Part shown: positions 32,570 through 42,863 of the stretch, in pieces
How positions within the stretch are numbered: the stretch's first letter is position 1
Layout: every line of letters begins with the position of its first letter
Assembly: GCA_963809815.1 (NCBI GenBank)
Contig: CAWELM010000024.1
Location: forward strand, 62,001-126,000
Length of the DNA: 64,000 nt
From: CAVVJA01 sp963809815
Lineage (GTDB): Bacteria > Actinomycetota > Actinomycetes > Mycobacteriales > Jatrophihabitantaceae
Direction of reading: 5' to 3'
Notes under the pieces: model-generated
Databases searched by the model: none
Told to the model about the DNA's origin: nothing
Seen by the model: the letters and a program-made list of their open reading frames with translations, nothing else
Position numbers and translations under genes: made by a program

Positions 32570-33601
32570 TTACCGGCTGGCACGTACCACCGGGACGACA
32601 ACGAGGGCGACCGCGCCGGCCAGCAGCAGCCCGCCTATGACCCACAGGATGACCGCTAACCAAGCGAGGTCCGGGACGGTGGCACCGGCGTCCGCGATGA
32701 CGGACACCCCCGCGGCACCGTCCTGGTTCATCACCACGACCTCCCACTGACCGCTCTCCGGACGCCAGCTCAGCGTCTGGGCTCCCCGACCGGAGGCTTG
32801 CGCTGTCCAGATCGCCGCGCCGCCTGGAGCACTCTGCGGTCCCCGGCCGCTCCCGGGCTCGAGGCGGGTCTCGGTGTCCCCGTTCGCCCAGTTCGTCACG
32901 ACCTCGTGGCCGACTCCGGCCAGGTAGTTGTCGACCGCCGCCTGCGGTCCGACGCCGATGAAAACGCCAGCCGTTGGATTGGTCGCCGTCGCGCGGATTC
33001 GTACCTTGCCGAAGATGTCAGCCGGGGTTAGCCAGTGGGTGCCGGTGCCCAGGTCGATGCCGCCACTCGTAATGGCGTATGTCGGCGTGGTGAACCTGTG
33101 GGTATCGCTGTTCAGGAAGCCGGCGGAATCACGCTGGCTACTGGTCGCCCATGTCGCCGCCCCGGCGGCGGCGAGTATCCCGAGCGCGATCAGTCCGAGC
33201 ACGCAGCCGAGGATCAGCAACACCACCCGTCCGCCCGTCCACCCCCGACGTTTGGTCGGCGGGGAGGGAGGCGGTCCGGTCGGCGACGACTCCGCATCAG
33301 TAGGTTGGGGTGCCGGCGACGAAGGTGGCGGGACCGGCGCAGAAGGCGAAGACTGCGCCGCCGCGGGCGACGGGGCTCGCGGCGCGGGTGGGGGGGCGGC
33401 GGACTGCGAAGGCGGCGGCACCGGTTCTGTCGGTTCAGATTCGGGCCGGCCCTGCGGAGGAGGTGGCGTCTCAGCTAGAGCGACAGTCGGGCCAACCGGG
33501 AAGATCCCACGAGCGAGCGGCCAATATACGCGTGACAGCCACCGGCTGATATCCAAATTGACTCTCGCGTCCACCCGCGCGGGATACGTGGCGACGAACA
33601 T
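32570..33601 (-). CDS. Membrane protein with proline-rich linker and extracytoplasmic domain
   Basis: A 343-residue protein. Residues 1-45 (MFVATYPARVDARVNLDISR, then WLSRVYWPLARGIF) resemble the beginning of actinobacterial DUF4389 membrane proteins. A Pro/Ala/Ser-rich stretch follows (about 50-115), then a basic KRRGWTGGR flank and a first membrane helix. Next comes an exposed domain of about 150 residues that includes SGGIDLGTGTHWLTPADIFG. The second membrane helix is AWLAVILWVIGGLLLAGAVA. GAGGAGG lies eight bases before the ATG at 33601. Function unknown. The N-terminal mosaic may be a fusion with a DUF4389 fragment. Confidence 0.7.
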   Translation of the reverse strand: MFVATYPARVDARVNLDISRWLSRVYWPLARGIFPVGPTVALAETPPPPQGRPESEPTEPVPPPSQSAAPPPAPRAPSPAAAQSSPSAPVPPPSSPAPQPTDAESSPTGPPPSPPTKRRGWTGGRVVLLILGCVLGLIALGILAAAGAATWATSSQRDSAGFLNSDTHRFTTPTYAITSGGIDLGTGTHWLTPADIFGKVRIRATATNPTAGVFIGVGPQAAVDNYLAGVGHEVVTNWANGDTETRLEPGSGRGPQSAPGGAAIWTAQASGRGAQTLSWRPESGQWEVVVMNQDGAAGVSVIADAGATVPDLAWLAVILWVIGGLLLAGAVALVVVPVVRASR

Positions 33602-33738
33602 GAATCCCACCCTCCTCGATTCTTTTGGATCATGCTCCCCGACTTATCCGCTTCGCGGAAGGGGTCAGCGTTTCGAAACATCCGGTGCGTCCCCCTGCGA
33701 GGTGGATGGCTGGCGGGGATTGGCGGCTGCAAGCCTGG

Positions 33739-34297
33739 TTAGTCGATCGGCACGAGGGTGGCGTCGACGTCGATGTCGACCGTGTCGCGTAATTTCAGCG
33801 CGCCGAAGAATGCCGAATACGGCTTGATTCCCCACTCGCTCTGCACCACTTGGGCGGTAGCTCGCAACTGCGGTTTACCAGATGATTCGTCGATGCTGCC
33901 GCGCACCCGAACGGGGTGGATGGCGGTACGAATGGTGAGGTCTCCCTCGACCGACAGGTCTGGCTGCATCTCCACGGAGCCCAGCAGACTCGAAGGTTAT
34001 GGACGGATAGCGGGCCGTGTCGAGCAAGCCCTGGATCGTCTTGCGGATATCGGCGCGGTCAGCGTCCGTGAAGGGCTTAATACCGCCGCGCCCTTGGCGT
34101 ATCTCGAACGAATCGGCGTCGATTCGCAGCGCGACAGAGGAAGCGGACGCATCTGCGCCGACCGCCGCGGTCCCATGCCACATCGTCACCTCGATGGTGA
34201 GGTCGTGCCCCGCCCGCGAGCCGAGGCCCGTGCGATAGGTACGGATCAGCAATCGACCTGTGTCCGCGCCGAATCGATAATCACCTGCAGCGACCAT
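33739..34297 (-). pseudogene. YceI-family protein gene with a frameshift
   Basis: The first frame (from ATG 34297 behind GGAGGTG) reads GDYRFGADTGRLLIRTYRTG, GSRAGHDLTIEVTMWHGTAA and RADIRKTIQGLLDTARYPSI then TFES. The matching second half is in another frame: LSVEGDLTIRTAIHPVRVRG, then VVQSEWGIKPYSAFFGALKL. Together they make one full YceI beta-barrel (a lipid/isoprenoid-binding fold). The frame change lies between about 33978 and 34003 and needs one inserted base or two lost bases. Either the gene is inactive or the sequence has an error there. Confidence 0.8.
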
Positions 34298-34518
34298 CCC
34301 GACACCTCCCTCGATCCCTCCCTGCCCCATGGTCGAGCTGCCCGCGCCTAAGCGGGCCGCGTCTGGCTCGCGAGAGACATTGCTTGCCGCTTCCGGCCGC
34401 ACGTCTCGCCCGGCCTCGTCCGTCACTTCCTGCCGGAATCATGATGGCGATCTCCTTCGAATTCCTCGACATATCCGGCGCCTCCACTCGGTCTGCCGAG
34501 CCCGCGGCACACTAGGAG

Positions 34519-35007
34519 TCAGGATCGCTTGCCGGGTGGGTCGTTCGGGTGGACCTTGCGCAGCCCGGGCAAGGTTCCTTGCGGTTGCTGGGCCCACGCT
34601 CGCAGCCGGGCGACGTCGATGTCGTACGGTGACGTGCTGGCGTATGGGGCCAATGCGGCGTCCGCACGTCGAAGCAGCCGGTCGGCGCCTTCGGTGTTGC
34701 CGCGCAGCCGATGGGTACAACCGACGGCAAGCTGCGCGAGACCCTTCCACAGGTCGGCGTCGTCCGCTTCACGGGCTGCCTTCCACGCATCTTCGAACAC
34801 CTCGTGGGCATGGAACGGCCGCCCGGAATCGAACAATCGCTGGGCCTCGTCCAGCGTCTGCTCTGGCGTCCGCACCTCGCCCTCGGGTTGTCGTGGCACC
34901 CCTTGCGTGCCATAGGGCAGCGGGCGACCGAGTTCGTCCCGGGGTCGCGCATTACGCGGGCGCCCGGCCGGGTCGCGGTCACGATCCATGCGACCAGTCT
35001 GGGCCAT
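34519..35007 (-). CDS. DUF309-domain protein
   Basis: A 162-residue protein. The basic leader (RDPAGRPRNARPRDELGRPL, then PYGTQGVPRQPEGEVRTPEQ) and the core FDSGRPFHAHEVFEDAWKAA, LWKGLAQLAVGCTHRLRGNT are diagnostic of actinobacterial DUF309. The core is a small helical bundle carrying the 'HE..E..W' motif. Function unknown. The start at 35007 was chosen by family N-terminus; the frame extends upstream to 35298 antisense to the next gene. It is divergent from the DUF2252 gene (131 bases). Confidence 0.87.
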   Translation of the reverse strand: MAQTGRMDRDRDPAGRPRNARPRDELGRPLPYGTQGVPRQPEGEVRTPEQTLDEAQRLFDSGRPFHAHEVFEDAWKAAREADDADLWKGLAQLAVGCTHRLRGNTEGADRLLRRADAALAPYASTSPYDIDVARLRAWAQQPQGTLPGLRKVHPNDPPGKRS

Positions 35008-35138
35008 CTCGCCGCCCTGGTGTCCCGCTAGCTGATCGGCGCGTCTGTTGGTCCAACGAACCCGGCTACAGTGTCCCGGCGACCCGAAATACGCGCAGCT
35101 CAACGACAGGTACATCCGATGATCGAGACCATCCGCCG

Positions 35139-36554
35139 ATGAGCGGCGACTCGGCCGAGCGGAGCGGCGTATTCCCTGACCCGGCTGGCTTCGCGTCGCT
35201 GCGCACCCGGCCCAGTTCCCGAGCCGAGCGATTCGCCCTCGGTCGACGCTTACGCCACGACGTCCCACGCTCGTCATTGGGCGACTGGATTCCGCCACCC
35301 GGGCGGCCGGACATCGTTGCCCAGATCATCGACTCCCACGAGGGACGACTCGAACGGCTCATCCCGATCCGAGTTGCCCGGATGGCCGCTTCCCCGTACG
35401 GCTTCCTGCGCGGCGCCGCAGTGGTCATGGCCGAAGACCTCGCCCGGCTGCCCGCCACCGGCATCCAACCGGTCATTTGCGGCGACGCTCATCTCGGCAA
35501 CTTCGGCTTCTACGCCTCTCCCGAGCTGGACCTGGTCATCGACCTCAACGATTTCGATGAAGCACACCCGGGTGGGTGGGAATGGGACCTGCGCCGGCTT
35601 GCCGCGAGCGTGTGGGTGGCCGGCCGACAGAACAGTCTCACCGAAGCGGAGTGTGCCACTGCGGTCACCCAACTGTCGGCCACGTATCGCAAGCACGTCC
35701 GATGGCTGGCGAGCCAGCCGCTGCTCACCCGAACTTACGATCGACTCGACATGAATCGGCTTCGCGCCACCGCAGCCGAGCCAACACTGCTCGCCGAAAT
35801 CGACCGGGCCGCTATCCGCGCGCGGAGTCGCGTTAGTGACCGGGCGCTGCCACGCTTCACCGAGACGGGCGCGCACGGGCGACGCATCGTTGAGGAACCG
35901 CCTCTCATTACGCGGGTCGGCGATCGGGACGCCGACCTGCTCGCCGCCGCGCTTGACGACTATCTCGACACCCTCTCCCCGCAGTGGCGTCAGGTTCTCG
36001 GCGGCTACACCATTGTCGATATCGCCCACAAAGTCGTTGGGGTGGGCAGCGTCGGCCTCCGCGCATATGTCGTGTTGTGCGAGGGCAGCAGCAGCGAAGA
36101 CGTCGTTTTCTTGCAGCTCAAACAAGCCCGTCGCTCCGTCATCGCCCGCTACGTGCATGGCGATACCGCCTGGCACGCCCACCAGGGACAACGCGTTGTC
36201 GAATACCAGCAACGGCTGCAAACCGTGTCCGATCCGCTGCTCGGCTGGACCACCGTCGCCGGGCGCCAATACTACGTCCGGCAGTTCCGCAACATGAAAG
36301 GCAGCATCGCGCTCGACGCCCTCAACAGTGACGCGCTTACCGACTACGTGGGCATTTGCGGCCGCTTGCTCGCCAAGGGCCACGCTCGAACCACCGGTGC
36401 GTCGATGATCGCCGGGTACGTGGGCAAGTCCGACAAGCTCGACCGGGCGATTCGCCGGTTCGCCCAGGCCTATGCGGACCAGACTGAACGTGATCACCAA
36501 AGACTGCTGCAAGCTGTCGACCGCGGCCTATTGCCTATCGAATCGCAGAGCTGA
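35139..36554 (+). CDS. DUF2252-domain protein
   Basis: A 471-residue protein of the kinase-like DUF2252 family. Characteristic segments are RMAASPYGFLRGAAVVMAED, VICGDAHLGNFGFYASPELD (resembling the phosphotransferase catalytic loop 'GDaH..NfG'), IDLNDFDEAHPGGWEWDLRR and DIAHKVVGVGSVGLRAYVVL. The C-terminus has QYYVRQFRNMKGSIALD. The family is thought to be aminoglycoside-phosphotransferase-like but has no established substrate. The ATG at 35139 gives family length. The frame is open for 270 more codons upstream, antisense to DUF309 and YceI, and is not coding. Confidence 0.88.
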   Translation: MSGDSAERSGVFPDPAGFASLRTRPSSRAERFALGRRLRHDVPRSSLGDWIPPPGRPDIVAQIIDSHEGRLERLIPIRVARMAASPYGFLRGAAVVMAEDLARLPATGIQPVICGDAHLGNFGFYASPELDLVIDLNDFDEAHPGGWEWDLRRLAASVWVAGRQNSLTEAECATAVTQLSATYRKHVRWLASQPLLTRTYDRLDMNRLRATAAEPTLLAEIDRAAIRARSRVSDRALPRFTETGAHGRRIVEEPPLITRVGDRDADLLAAALDDYLDTLSPQWRQVLGGYTIVDIAHKVVGVGSVGLRAYVVLCEGSSSEDVVFLQLKQARRSVIARYVHGDTAWHAHQGQRVVEYQQRLQTVSDPLLGWTTVAGRQYYVRQFRNMKGSIALDALNSDALTDYVGICGRLLAKGHARTTGASMIAGYVGKSDKLDRAIRRFAQAYADQTERDHQRLLQAVDRGLLPIESQS

Positions 36555-36641
36555 GCCACTCCGGTGGATCCGGACCCATATGCGGGTCGACAGCCGGCAC
36601 CTGATGTTGTGGGCGGAGCGGCGGGGTGCACCGGACTAGCG

Positions 36642-37421
36642 ATGAGACGTACGGTCACGCATGACGGGTCCACTCGTGCGTTGGGAGATTTCCCCTTGGC
36701 TGCATCAACTGTTCGCGAACGCCTTCGTCGGAAAGAACCGCTGTTTGGTGTTTGGACGTCGTCTTCTGACGTCGCGATGGTCGCCGCTGTCGCATCGGCC
36801 GGGTTCGACTATGTGGTCATCGATCTGCAGCATGGCGCGGCCACCGAGGCGTTCCTTCCGGGATTGTGTGCGTCGATTGCGCTGACCGGCGCTGTGCCCA
36901 TTGCGCGAGCGCGGTCAGGAACGTTCGCCGACGTCGGGCGCGCCCTGGACCTCGGGGCGCAGGGGGTCATCGTGCCGAATGTGGATGATGATGTCGCTGC
37001 GGCGGCAGTGGTCCGGGCGGTCAGGTACCCACCCGATGGGGATCGTTCAATTGGCCGCTTGCAGGCTGACAATATCGACCCGCTTTGCTTCGTCATGGTC
37101 GAGTCGAGAAATGCGATGCAGACATTGCCACGGACGCTGGGCCTACCAGGGATCGATGGGATCTATGTCGGCCCGGCGGATCTGTCCTTGTCGCTCGGCT
37201 GTACCCCAACCCATGCCGACCGGACGTTCGATTCGGCGATTAGCCATGTCCTCAACGAGTGTCGGACGCGAAGTGTGCCAGTCGGCGTTCACGACCCCAT
37301 GGCGACTGAGGTCAACCGATACGTCGGCGCGGGGTGTCAGCTCATCAATGTGTTCAGCGATCGGCCGGCGCTGACCAGACTCGCCCAGGACGCTCGCCAA
37401 CGCGTCAAAGGATCCGTCTAG
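36642..37421 (+). CDS. HpcH/HpaI aldolase family protein
   Basis: A class II-type 2-keto-3-deoxy-aldolase TIM-barrel protein of about 259 residues. It has RKEPLFGVWTSSSDVAMVAA, VVIDLQHGAATEAFLPGLCA, DLGAQGVIVPNVDDDVAAAA, the metal-binding Glu in CFVMVESRNAMQTLP, and Asp in GIYVGPADLSLSLG. These enzymes cleave 4-hydroxy-2-oxoacids to pyruvate and an aldehyde. The start is uncertain: ATG 36642 is used; the family N-terminus would fit a later TTG near 36695. It follows DUF2252 and precedes the HAD gene in the same direction. Confidence 0.87.
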   Translation: MRRTVTHDGSTRALGDFPLAASTVRERLRRKEPLFGVWTSSSDVAMVAAVASAGFDYVVIDLQHGAATEAFLPGLCASIALTGAVPIARARSGTFADVGRALDLGAQGVIVPNVDDDVAAAAVVRAVRYPPDGDRSIGRLQADNIDPLCFVMVESRNAMQTLPRTLGLPGIDGIYVGPADLSLSLGCTPTHADRTFDSAISHVLNECRTRSVPVGVHDPMATEVNRYVGAGCQLINVFSDRPALTRLAQDARQRVKGSV

Positions 37422-37577
37422 TGTCCGCATACGGCTCGTCGCAGCTGCCCTCGATACCATCACTAGCGTGTCTACGATCGAGATCTTCAGCCGGCTGATC
37501 AACAGCGGATACCGCAGCCGTTGACCACACCGCCGCCCGCCGCACCGCCAGCGAAATCGTCGACACTGTCCTCCCAG

Positions 37578-38204
37578 ATGTTCGCGGCCGTCGTGTTCGA
37601 CCTCGACGGCACGCTCGTCGACTCGACCGCCGCGGTCGAACGCTGCTGGCGGCGGTGGGCCGCCGAGTTCGGCGTACGCCTTCCGGCTGTGCTCGAACAC
37701 GGCCTGCCCGCCCGCACCGGCGTTTCGCGATACCTGCCGGCGGATCGGATCGAGGCCGGCGTCGCCCGCATGGAACAGCTCGAGGTGTCCGACACCGAAG
37801 GAATCATCGCCCTTCCCGGCGCCACAGAGGCGTTGGCGATCGTTGGGCCGGAACGGGCCGCCATCGTAACGTCATGCACCTCGGAACTTGCCGACGCGCG
37901 CATCAGCGTTGCTGGTATTGCCGCACCGAACGTCGTGATCACTGTCGACCAAATCACGCACGGCAAGCCGGACCCCGAGGGATACTTACTGGCCGCGCAC
38001 CGCCTCGGGGTCGACCCCGGATTGTGTCTTGTCGTCGAGGACGCACCCAGCGGGCTGGTAGCCGCCACAGCGGCCGGGTGCGCGACGATCGCGCTGGCTA
38101 CGACAACAGAACGTACGGCGCTCGTCGCGGACGCGGTCGTGGACTCGCTGGCCGACGTCCGCTTCGAGACCGTCGGAGACGGGATTCGCGTCTCGATAGG
38201 CTGA
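37578..38204 (+). CDS. HAD-superfamily (IA) phosphatase
   Basis: A 208-residue HAD hydrolase. Motif I is VVFDLDGTLVDSTAAVERCW with both catalytic Asp. Motif II is AAIVTSCTSELA. The Lys of motif III lies in ITHGKPDPEGYLLAAHRLGV and motif IV is LVVEDAPSGLVAATAAGC. The profile resembles sugar-phosphate or glycerol-3-phosphate phosphatases (GPP/YfbT type). The ATG at 37578 starts just before motif I; the frame also allows a TTG at 37521. Possible partner of the preceding aldolase in sugar-acid breakdown, which is inferred. Confidence 0.87.
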   Translation: MFAAVVFDLDGTLVDSTAAVERCWRRWAAEFGVRLPAVLEHGLPARTGVSRYLPADRIEAGVARMEQLEVSDTEGIIALPGATEALAIVGPERAAIVTSCTSELADARISVAGIAAPNVVITVDQITHGKPDPEGYLLAAHRLGVDPGLCLVVEDAPSGLVAATAAGCATIALATTTERTALVADAVVDSLADVRFETVGDGIRVSIG

Positions 38205-38259
38205 TCTATGTGCCGTATCAGCCTTGTGCGCGAAGTGCAGCGCGGGTCCGGCGTGTTGG

Positions 38260-39261
38260 TCAGGCGGCGGCGATGCTGAATAGCCGTAGTCGTAGGCGTT
38301 TAGGTTCCCAGCGGCGTGCGTCGTGACCGGCGAGGGTGAGCATCTGCAGCCAGGCGGTGAGCTCGACGGCGAGGGCGACGATCCGCACCAGATCTGGTTC
38401 TGGGTGAGTCGGCAGCGGCAGGTTGGTCAGGCGGTGTCCTTGGCGATGCGGATGCGGTCCTCGCAGCGGGCCGGCGGCGTGACGCAGTTCGAGGTCGGCA
38501 GCTGACCCAGGTCGTGTTGGTGGCGAATGCGGTGACCCGCATACCGTCCGGGTCGGTGATGCGCAGTGGGCGCCGGGGTGTGGGCGTTCCTTGCGCACGA
38601 TCACCCGCATCCCGACCGGCCAGGACTTCAGGTCGAGTAGGCCGGTGACGTCGGCGACCCACGCGCCGTCACGGACCTGCCCGTCACCGTCGTAAGCCGG
38701 CGTCCAGCCGTGCTTCGGCATCGTCGTGAGTGTCTGCGCGAAGGTGTCGGGCAGAGTGAACCCGACCGAGTACGACAGCCGCTGCGACACCGTCCAGTTC
38801 AGGAACTCGTGGGTGCACCCGGCTCCGTCGGCGCGGATCAACACCGTGCGGCCAGGTCGCCTCCCGAACCGGTAACCCGGCAACTGCGCGAGCGCGGCCT
38901 TCACGACGGTGATGTGATCAGCGGCGGTGTTGGAGCCGGCGTTTCCCTTGCGCAGCAGGAAACTGAGCGGCTCACCGGTCCCGTCGGCGCCGTGATCGAC
39001 GAACGCCCACAACGGGTGGAACCCGAACCAGCGCCTGAACGTCGGCGCCGCGTGCTCCTTGTCCGAGTGCGCGGTGATCAGCGTGGCGTCGAGGTCGATG
39101 ATCAACGGACGGTCGGCATAAACACCGTGATCGGGTGCGTGCTCACCAGCCAGAGTCCACACTCTCGCCCGTGCGGCGACGCGCGCGGTGTTGATCGCTT
39201 TCAGAGCTCGAGGGCGTCCGCGCCAACGCGTCGATCGGAACGACGCGAGCCAATCCGACAT
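38260..39261 (-). mobile_element. Degenerate IS1380-family transposase
   Basis: The frame matches the DDE transposase of IS1380-like elements: LIIDLDATLITAHSDKEHAA, KGNAGSNTAADHITVVKAAL, VLIRADGAGCTHEFLNW, WPVGMRVIVRKERPHPGA and the C-terminal RRWEPKRLRLRLFSIAA. About the first 130 residues are missing. Between about 38450 and 38590 the true reading frame shifts: LRITDPDGMRVTAFATNT and RCEDRIRIAKDT lie in other frames. The frame then returns for LTNLPLP. The element cannot encode an active transposase. Its 5' end abuts the dimethylformamidase-like gene at about 39250. No terminal inverted repeats could be placed. Confidence 0.85.
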
Positions 39262-42200
39262 CGTGGTCCAGACCTCGGATGAGACGTGGCAGGCCTATAA
39301 CACCTACGGCGGCAACAGCCTCTACACCTGCACGATCAACTGCCCGCCCGGAAGCCCCACGGCCTACAAGGGTGCCTCGAAGGTGTCCTACAACCGCCCC
39401 TTCCACACCGCGGAGGACGACAGCGGCCGGAGCTGGTTCATGTACGCCGAGTACGACATGATCCGCTTCCTGGAGCGAAACGGATACGACCTGAGCTACA
39501 TAAGTGGCCTGGATACCGCCACCAGCGGTTCGCTGCTGCTCAACCACAAGATGTTTCTTTCGTCGGCGCATGACGAGTACTGGACCGGCCAGCAGCGCGC
39601 GAACGTGGAGGCGGCCCGCGACGCTGGGGTGAACCTGGCGTTCTTCAGCGGCAACGAGGTGTTCTGGAAGACGCGCCTGGAACCCAGCATCGACGGCTCG
39701 AACACGGCGAACCGGACGCTGGTGACCTACAAGGAAACGCATTACAACGCTACCGTTGACCCGCAAGACCCGCCCACCTGGACCGGCAGCTGGATGGATC
39801 CGCGGTTCAGTCCGCCAGCGGATGGCGGCCGGCCGCAGAACGCGTTGACCGGGCAGTTGTTCGTCGTCAACTCCGGCACGACGGACATCACCGTACCGGC
39901 GCAATACGGCAAGCTGCGGTTCTGGCGCGGCACCCAGGTGGCCAACCTGGGCACCGGTCAGTCCATCACGCTGGACCAGGGCGTCGGCACGCTCGGCTAC
40001 GAATGGGATGTCGACGCCGACAACGGGTCGCGACCCGCCGGGTTGATGGACATGTCCTCGACCACCAGCAACAGCGCGGAGGACTTCACCGACTTCGGCG
40101 GTACCACCCAGCTCAATAGCACCGCCACTCATCACCTGACGCTCTACCGGGCGCCGAGTGGTGCGCTGGTGTTCGGCGCCGGGACCGTGCAGTGGGCGTG
40201 GGGTTTGGACAACGGGGGCACCTCGAACCCGACTGATCAGAACATGCAGCAGGCCACGGTGAATTTGTTCGCCGACATGGGGGTGCAGCCGACGACGTTG
40301 ATGTCGGGGTTGACCGCGGCCACGGCGTCGACGGATGCGACCGCGCCGACGTCAACGATCACGTCGCCGGCTGCGGGCGCCAACCTGACCAACGGTTCAG
40401 CCGTGACCATTAGCGGGTCTGCGACCGACGCCGGCGGCGGCGTGGTCACCGGTGTCGAGGTGTCGACCGATGGTGGCACGACCTGGCATCCGGTCACCAC
40501 GATGTCCAACCCGGGTACCGCGGTCACCTGGAGTTATTCGTGGGTCGCGCATGGCAGTCCTTCGGCGACGATCAAGTCGCGGGCGGTTGATGACAGCGGC
40601 AACCTGGAGAGCCCGTCGCTGGGCAAGACGGTCAACATGAGCTGCCCCTGCTCGATCTGGGGATCCGCGACTGCGCCAAAGACCGTCGATTCGGGTGACG
40701 CTTCGTCGATCGAGGTGGGGGTCAAGTTCCAGGTCGACACCTTCGGTGTTGTCACCGGAATCCGCTTCTACAAGGCCAGTACCAACACCGGAACGCATGT
40801 CGGCAACCTATGGACCGCAAACGGCCAACTGCTCGCGAGTGCGACGTTTACCGGTGAGTCCGCGTCGGGCTGGCAACAGGTCAACTTCGCGCAGCCGGTG
40901 TCGCTGAACAAGAACACCACCTACATCGCGTCCTACTTCGCGCCAAACGGCCACTATTCGCAGAACGTCTCGTACTTCTACGCGACCCCCCCGTTGGGGC
41001 CGGCACCCACCATCACCGATGTGGACAGCCCGCCCCTGCACGCGCTCCGCAATTCGAACGGCGTCGTCAACGGTGTCTACTCCTTCTCCAGCACCAGCAT
41101 CTTCCCGACCAGCTCCTCCAATGCTTCGAACTACTGGGTCGACCCGGTCTTTACAACGCAGACCTTCACCACGCCGCCCGGCCAGGTCGGCAACATCAAG
41201 GCGACCGCCGGCTACGCCTCGGCGAGTCTGACCTGGTCGGCTCCGACGACGGGTGATCCGGCAACGGCGTACAAGATCACGCCCTACATCGGATCGACCG
41301 CCCAGAGCCCGACCACAGTCACCGGGAACCCAGCGCCGACCTCTGCCCTCGTGTCCGGCCTGACCAATGGCGCGACCTACACATTCACAGTCACCGCGTC
41401 CAACCCGGCTGGCACGGGACCGGAATCCGCACCGTCCAACGCGGTGACACCCAACACGAACATTGTGGGCAGCGTCTGGCAAAACGGAACACCTACTGGT
41501 GCGGCGGATGCGACCGACACCACCGCGGTCAACCTGGGCCTGAAGTTCCAGGCCAGCAGCGATGGGTACCTCGCTGGTGTCCGGTTCTACAAGTACGCGG
41601 ACAACACGGGGACGCATATTGGCAACCTGTGGAGTTCCACCGGGACGCTGCTTGCCAGCGGCACATTCAGCAACGAGACCGGCAACGGCTGGCAGGAGCT
41701 CGACTTCTCCACCCCGGTGATGATCACGGCGAACACCACCTATGTGGTCTCCTATCACACCAATGCCGGGCACTATGCGATCACTCCGAACGGGCTCGCG
41801 GCGGCGGTGACGAACGGGCCATTGACGGCGCTGGCCAGCGGAGGCGTCTATGGGTACGGCGCGGCGAACGCCTTCCCGTCGGCCAGCTTCAACGCATCCA
41901 ACTACTGGGTCGACGTGGTGTACACGCAATCGGGACCCACGCCGCCGCCGACGGTAACGGCCGTTACGCCGACCAACGGGTCGACGGGCAACCCGGTCTC
42001 GGTCACGCCGACGGCGACGTTCTCCCAGGCGGTGGTGCCGAACACGGTGTCGTTCACAGTCAAGGATTCCGGTGGCAGCGCGGTTGCGGGCGCCGTGAGC
42101 TTTAACGCCGGCAACACCGTGGCGACGTTCACGCCGACGAGCTCGCTGACGGCTAATACGACCTACACCGCGACGGTGTCCGGGGCGCAGAATGCGTCCG

Positions 42201-42727
42201 GCACACCGATGACCAGCCCCTTCGCCTGGACTTTCACCACCGGCGCGGCCTCGCAGTGCCCGTGCAGCGTCTGGCAGAACGCGGCACCGTCGGGGGCGGT
42301 GGACGCGACCGATACCACGGCGGTCAACCTAGGCCTGCGTTTCCAGGCCAGCAGCAGCGGGAAGATCATCGGCGTCCGCTTCTACAAAGAATCCGCTAAC
42401 ACCGGCACCCACATCGGGAGCCTGTGGACCTCCAGTGGGACGATGCTTGCCACCGGAACCTTCGGCAACGAGACGGCCAGCGGCTGGCAGGAACTGGACT
42501 TCGCCAGCCCGGTGACAATCACGGCCAACACCACCTATGTGGTCTCCTACCACACCGATGCTGGGCATTACGCGTTCACGTCGAGCGGACTGTCCTCGGC
42601 GGTGACGAATGGGCCGCTGACGGCGTCGGCCAGCGGCGGCGTCTACGCCTACGGCTCGGGGAATGCCTTCCCGTCGAACAGCTTCAACGCATCGAACTAC
42701 TGGGTCGACGTCGTTTACTCACCTTGA
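39256..42727 (+). pseudogene. 5'-truncated extracellular-type protein: dimethylformamidase-like domain, Ig-like, three DUF4082 and FN3 domains
   Basis: The frame starts mid-domain: SDIVVQTSDETWQAYNTYGG, NRPFHTAEDDSGRSWFMYAE, FFSGNEVFWKTRLEPS and APSGALVFGAGTVQWAWGLD match the N,N-dimethylformamidase large-subunit-like domain of actinobacterial secreted proteins. Then come a bacterial Ig-like domain (40337-40638), DUF4082 no. 1 (40640-41150), FN3 (41175-41455), DUF4082 no. 2 (41462-41927), a Big_5-type Ig domain (41938-42246) and DUF4082 no. 3 (42256-42724). The signal peptide and first part of the catalytic domain are missing. The upstream codons lie inside antisense transposase, so the frame (open from 39188) has no native start. 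The C-terminal end looks intact. Confidence 0.82.
41462..42724 (+). repeat. Near-duplicate DUF4082 modules
   Basis: The modules 41462-41927 and 42256-42724 share long nearly identical stretches, for example ATDTTAVNLGL, FYK, NTGTHIG, GWQELDF, ITANTTYVVSYHT, AVTNGPLTA and FNASNYWVDVVY. They are separated by the Big_5 domain. The first DUF4082 module is clearly more diverged and lacks several of these strings. The pattern indicates a recent tandem duplication or gene conversion of the last two modules. Confidence 0.8.
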
Positions 42728-42863
42728 TGCGGCGCCCTCCGAGACGTTGTCGCATGTGTTAGATTGCCGCGCGCCGCAGGGGCTTTCGTCATTCGTGGTT
42801 GACGTCACGAGGTGCTGTGTTCTCAATCGCCGCGACCCCTAACGACCCACCCGATCGGCCGTC

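Noticed and set aside
34329..35138. 270-codon upstream extension of the DUF2252 frame
   Set aside because: It is antisense to the DUF309 gene and non-conserved in composition. The ATG at 35139 gives the normal family length.
40808..41929. 373-codon minus-strand frame
   Set aside because: It is antisense to the DUF4082/FN3 modules of the secreted protein.
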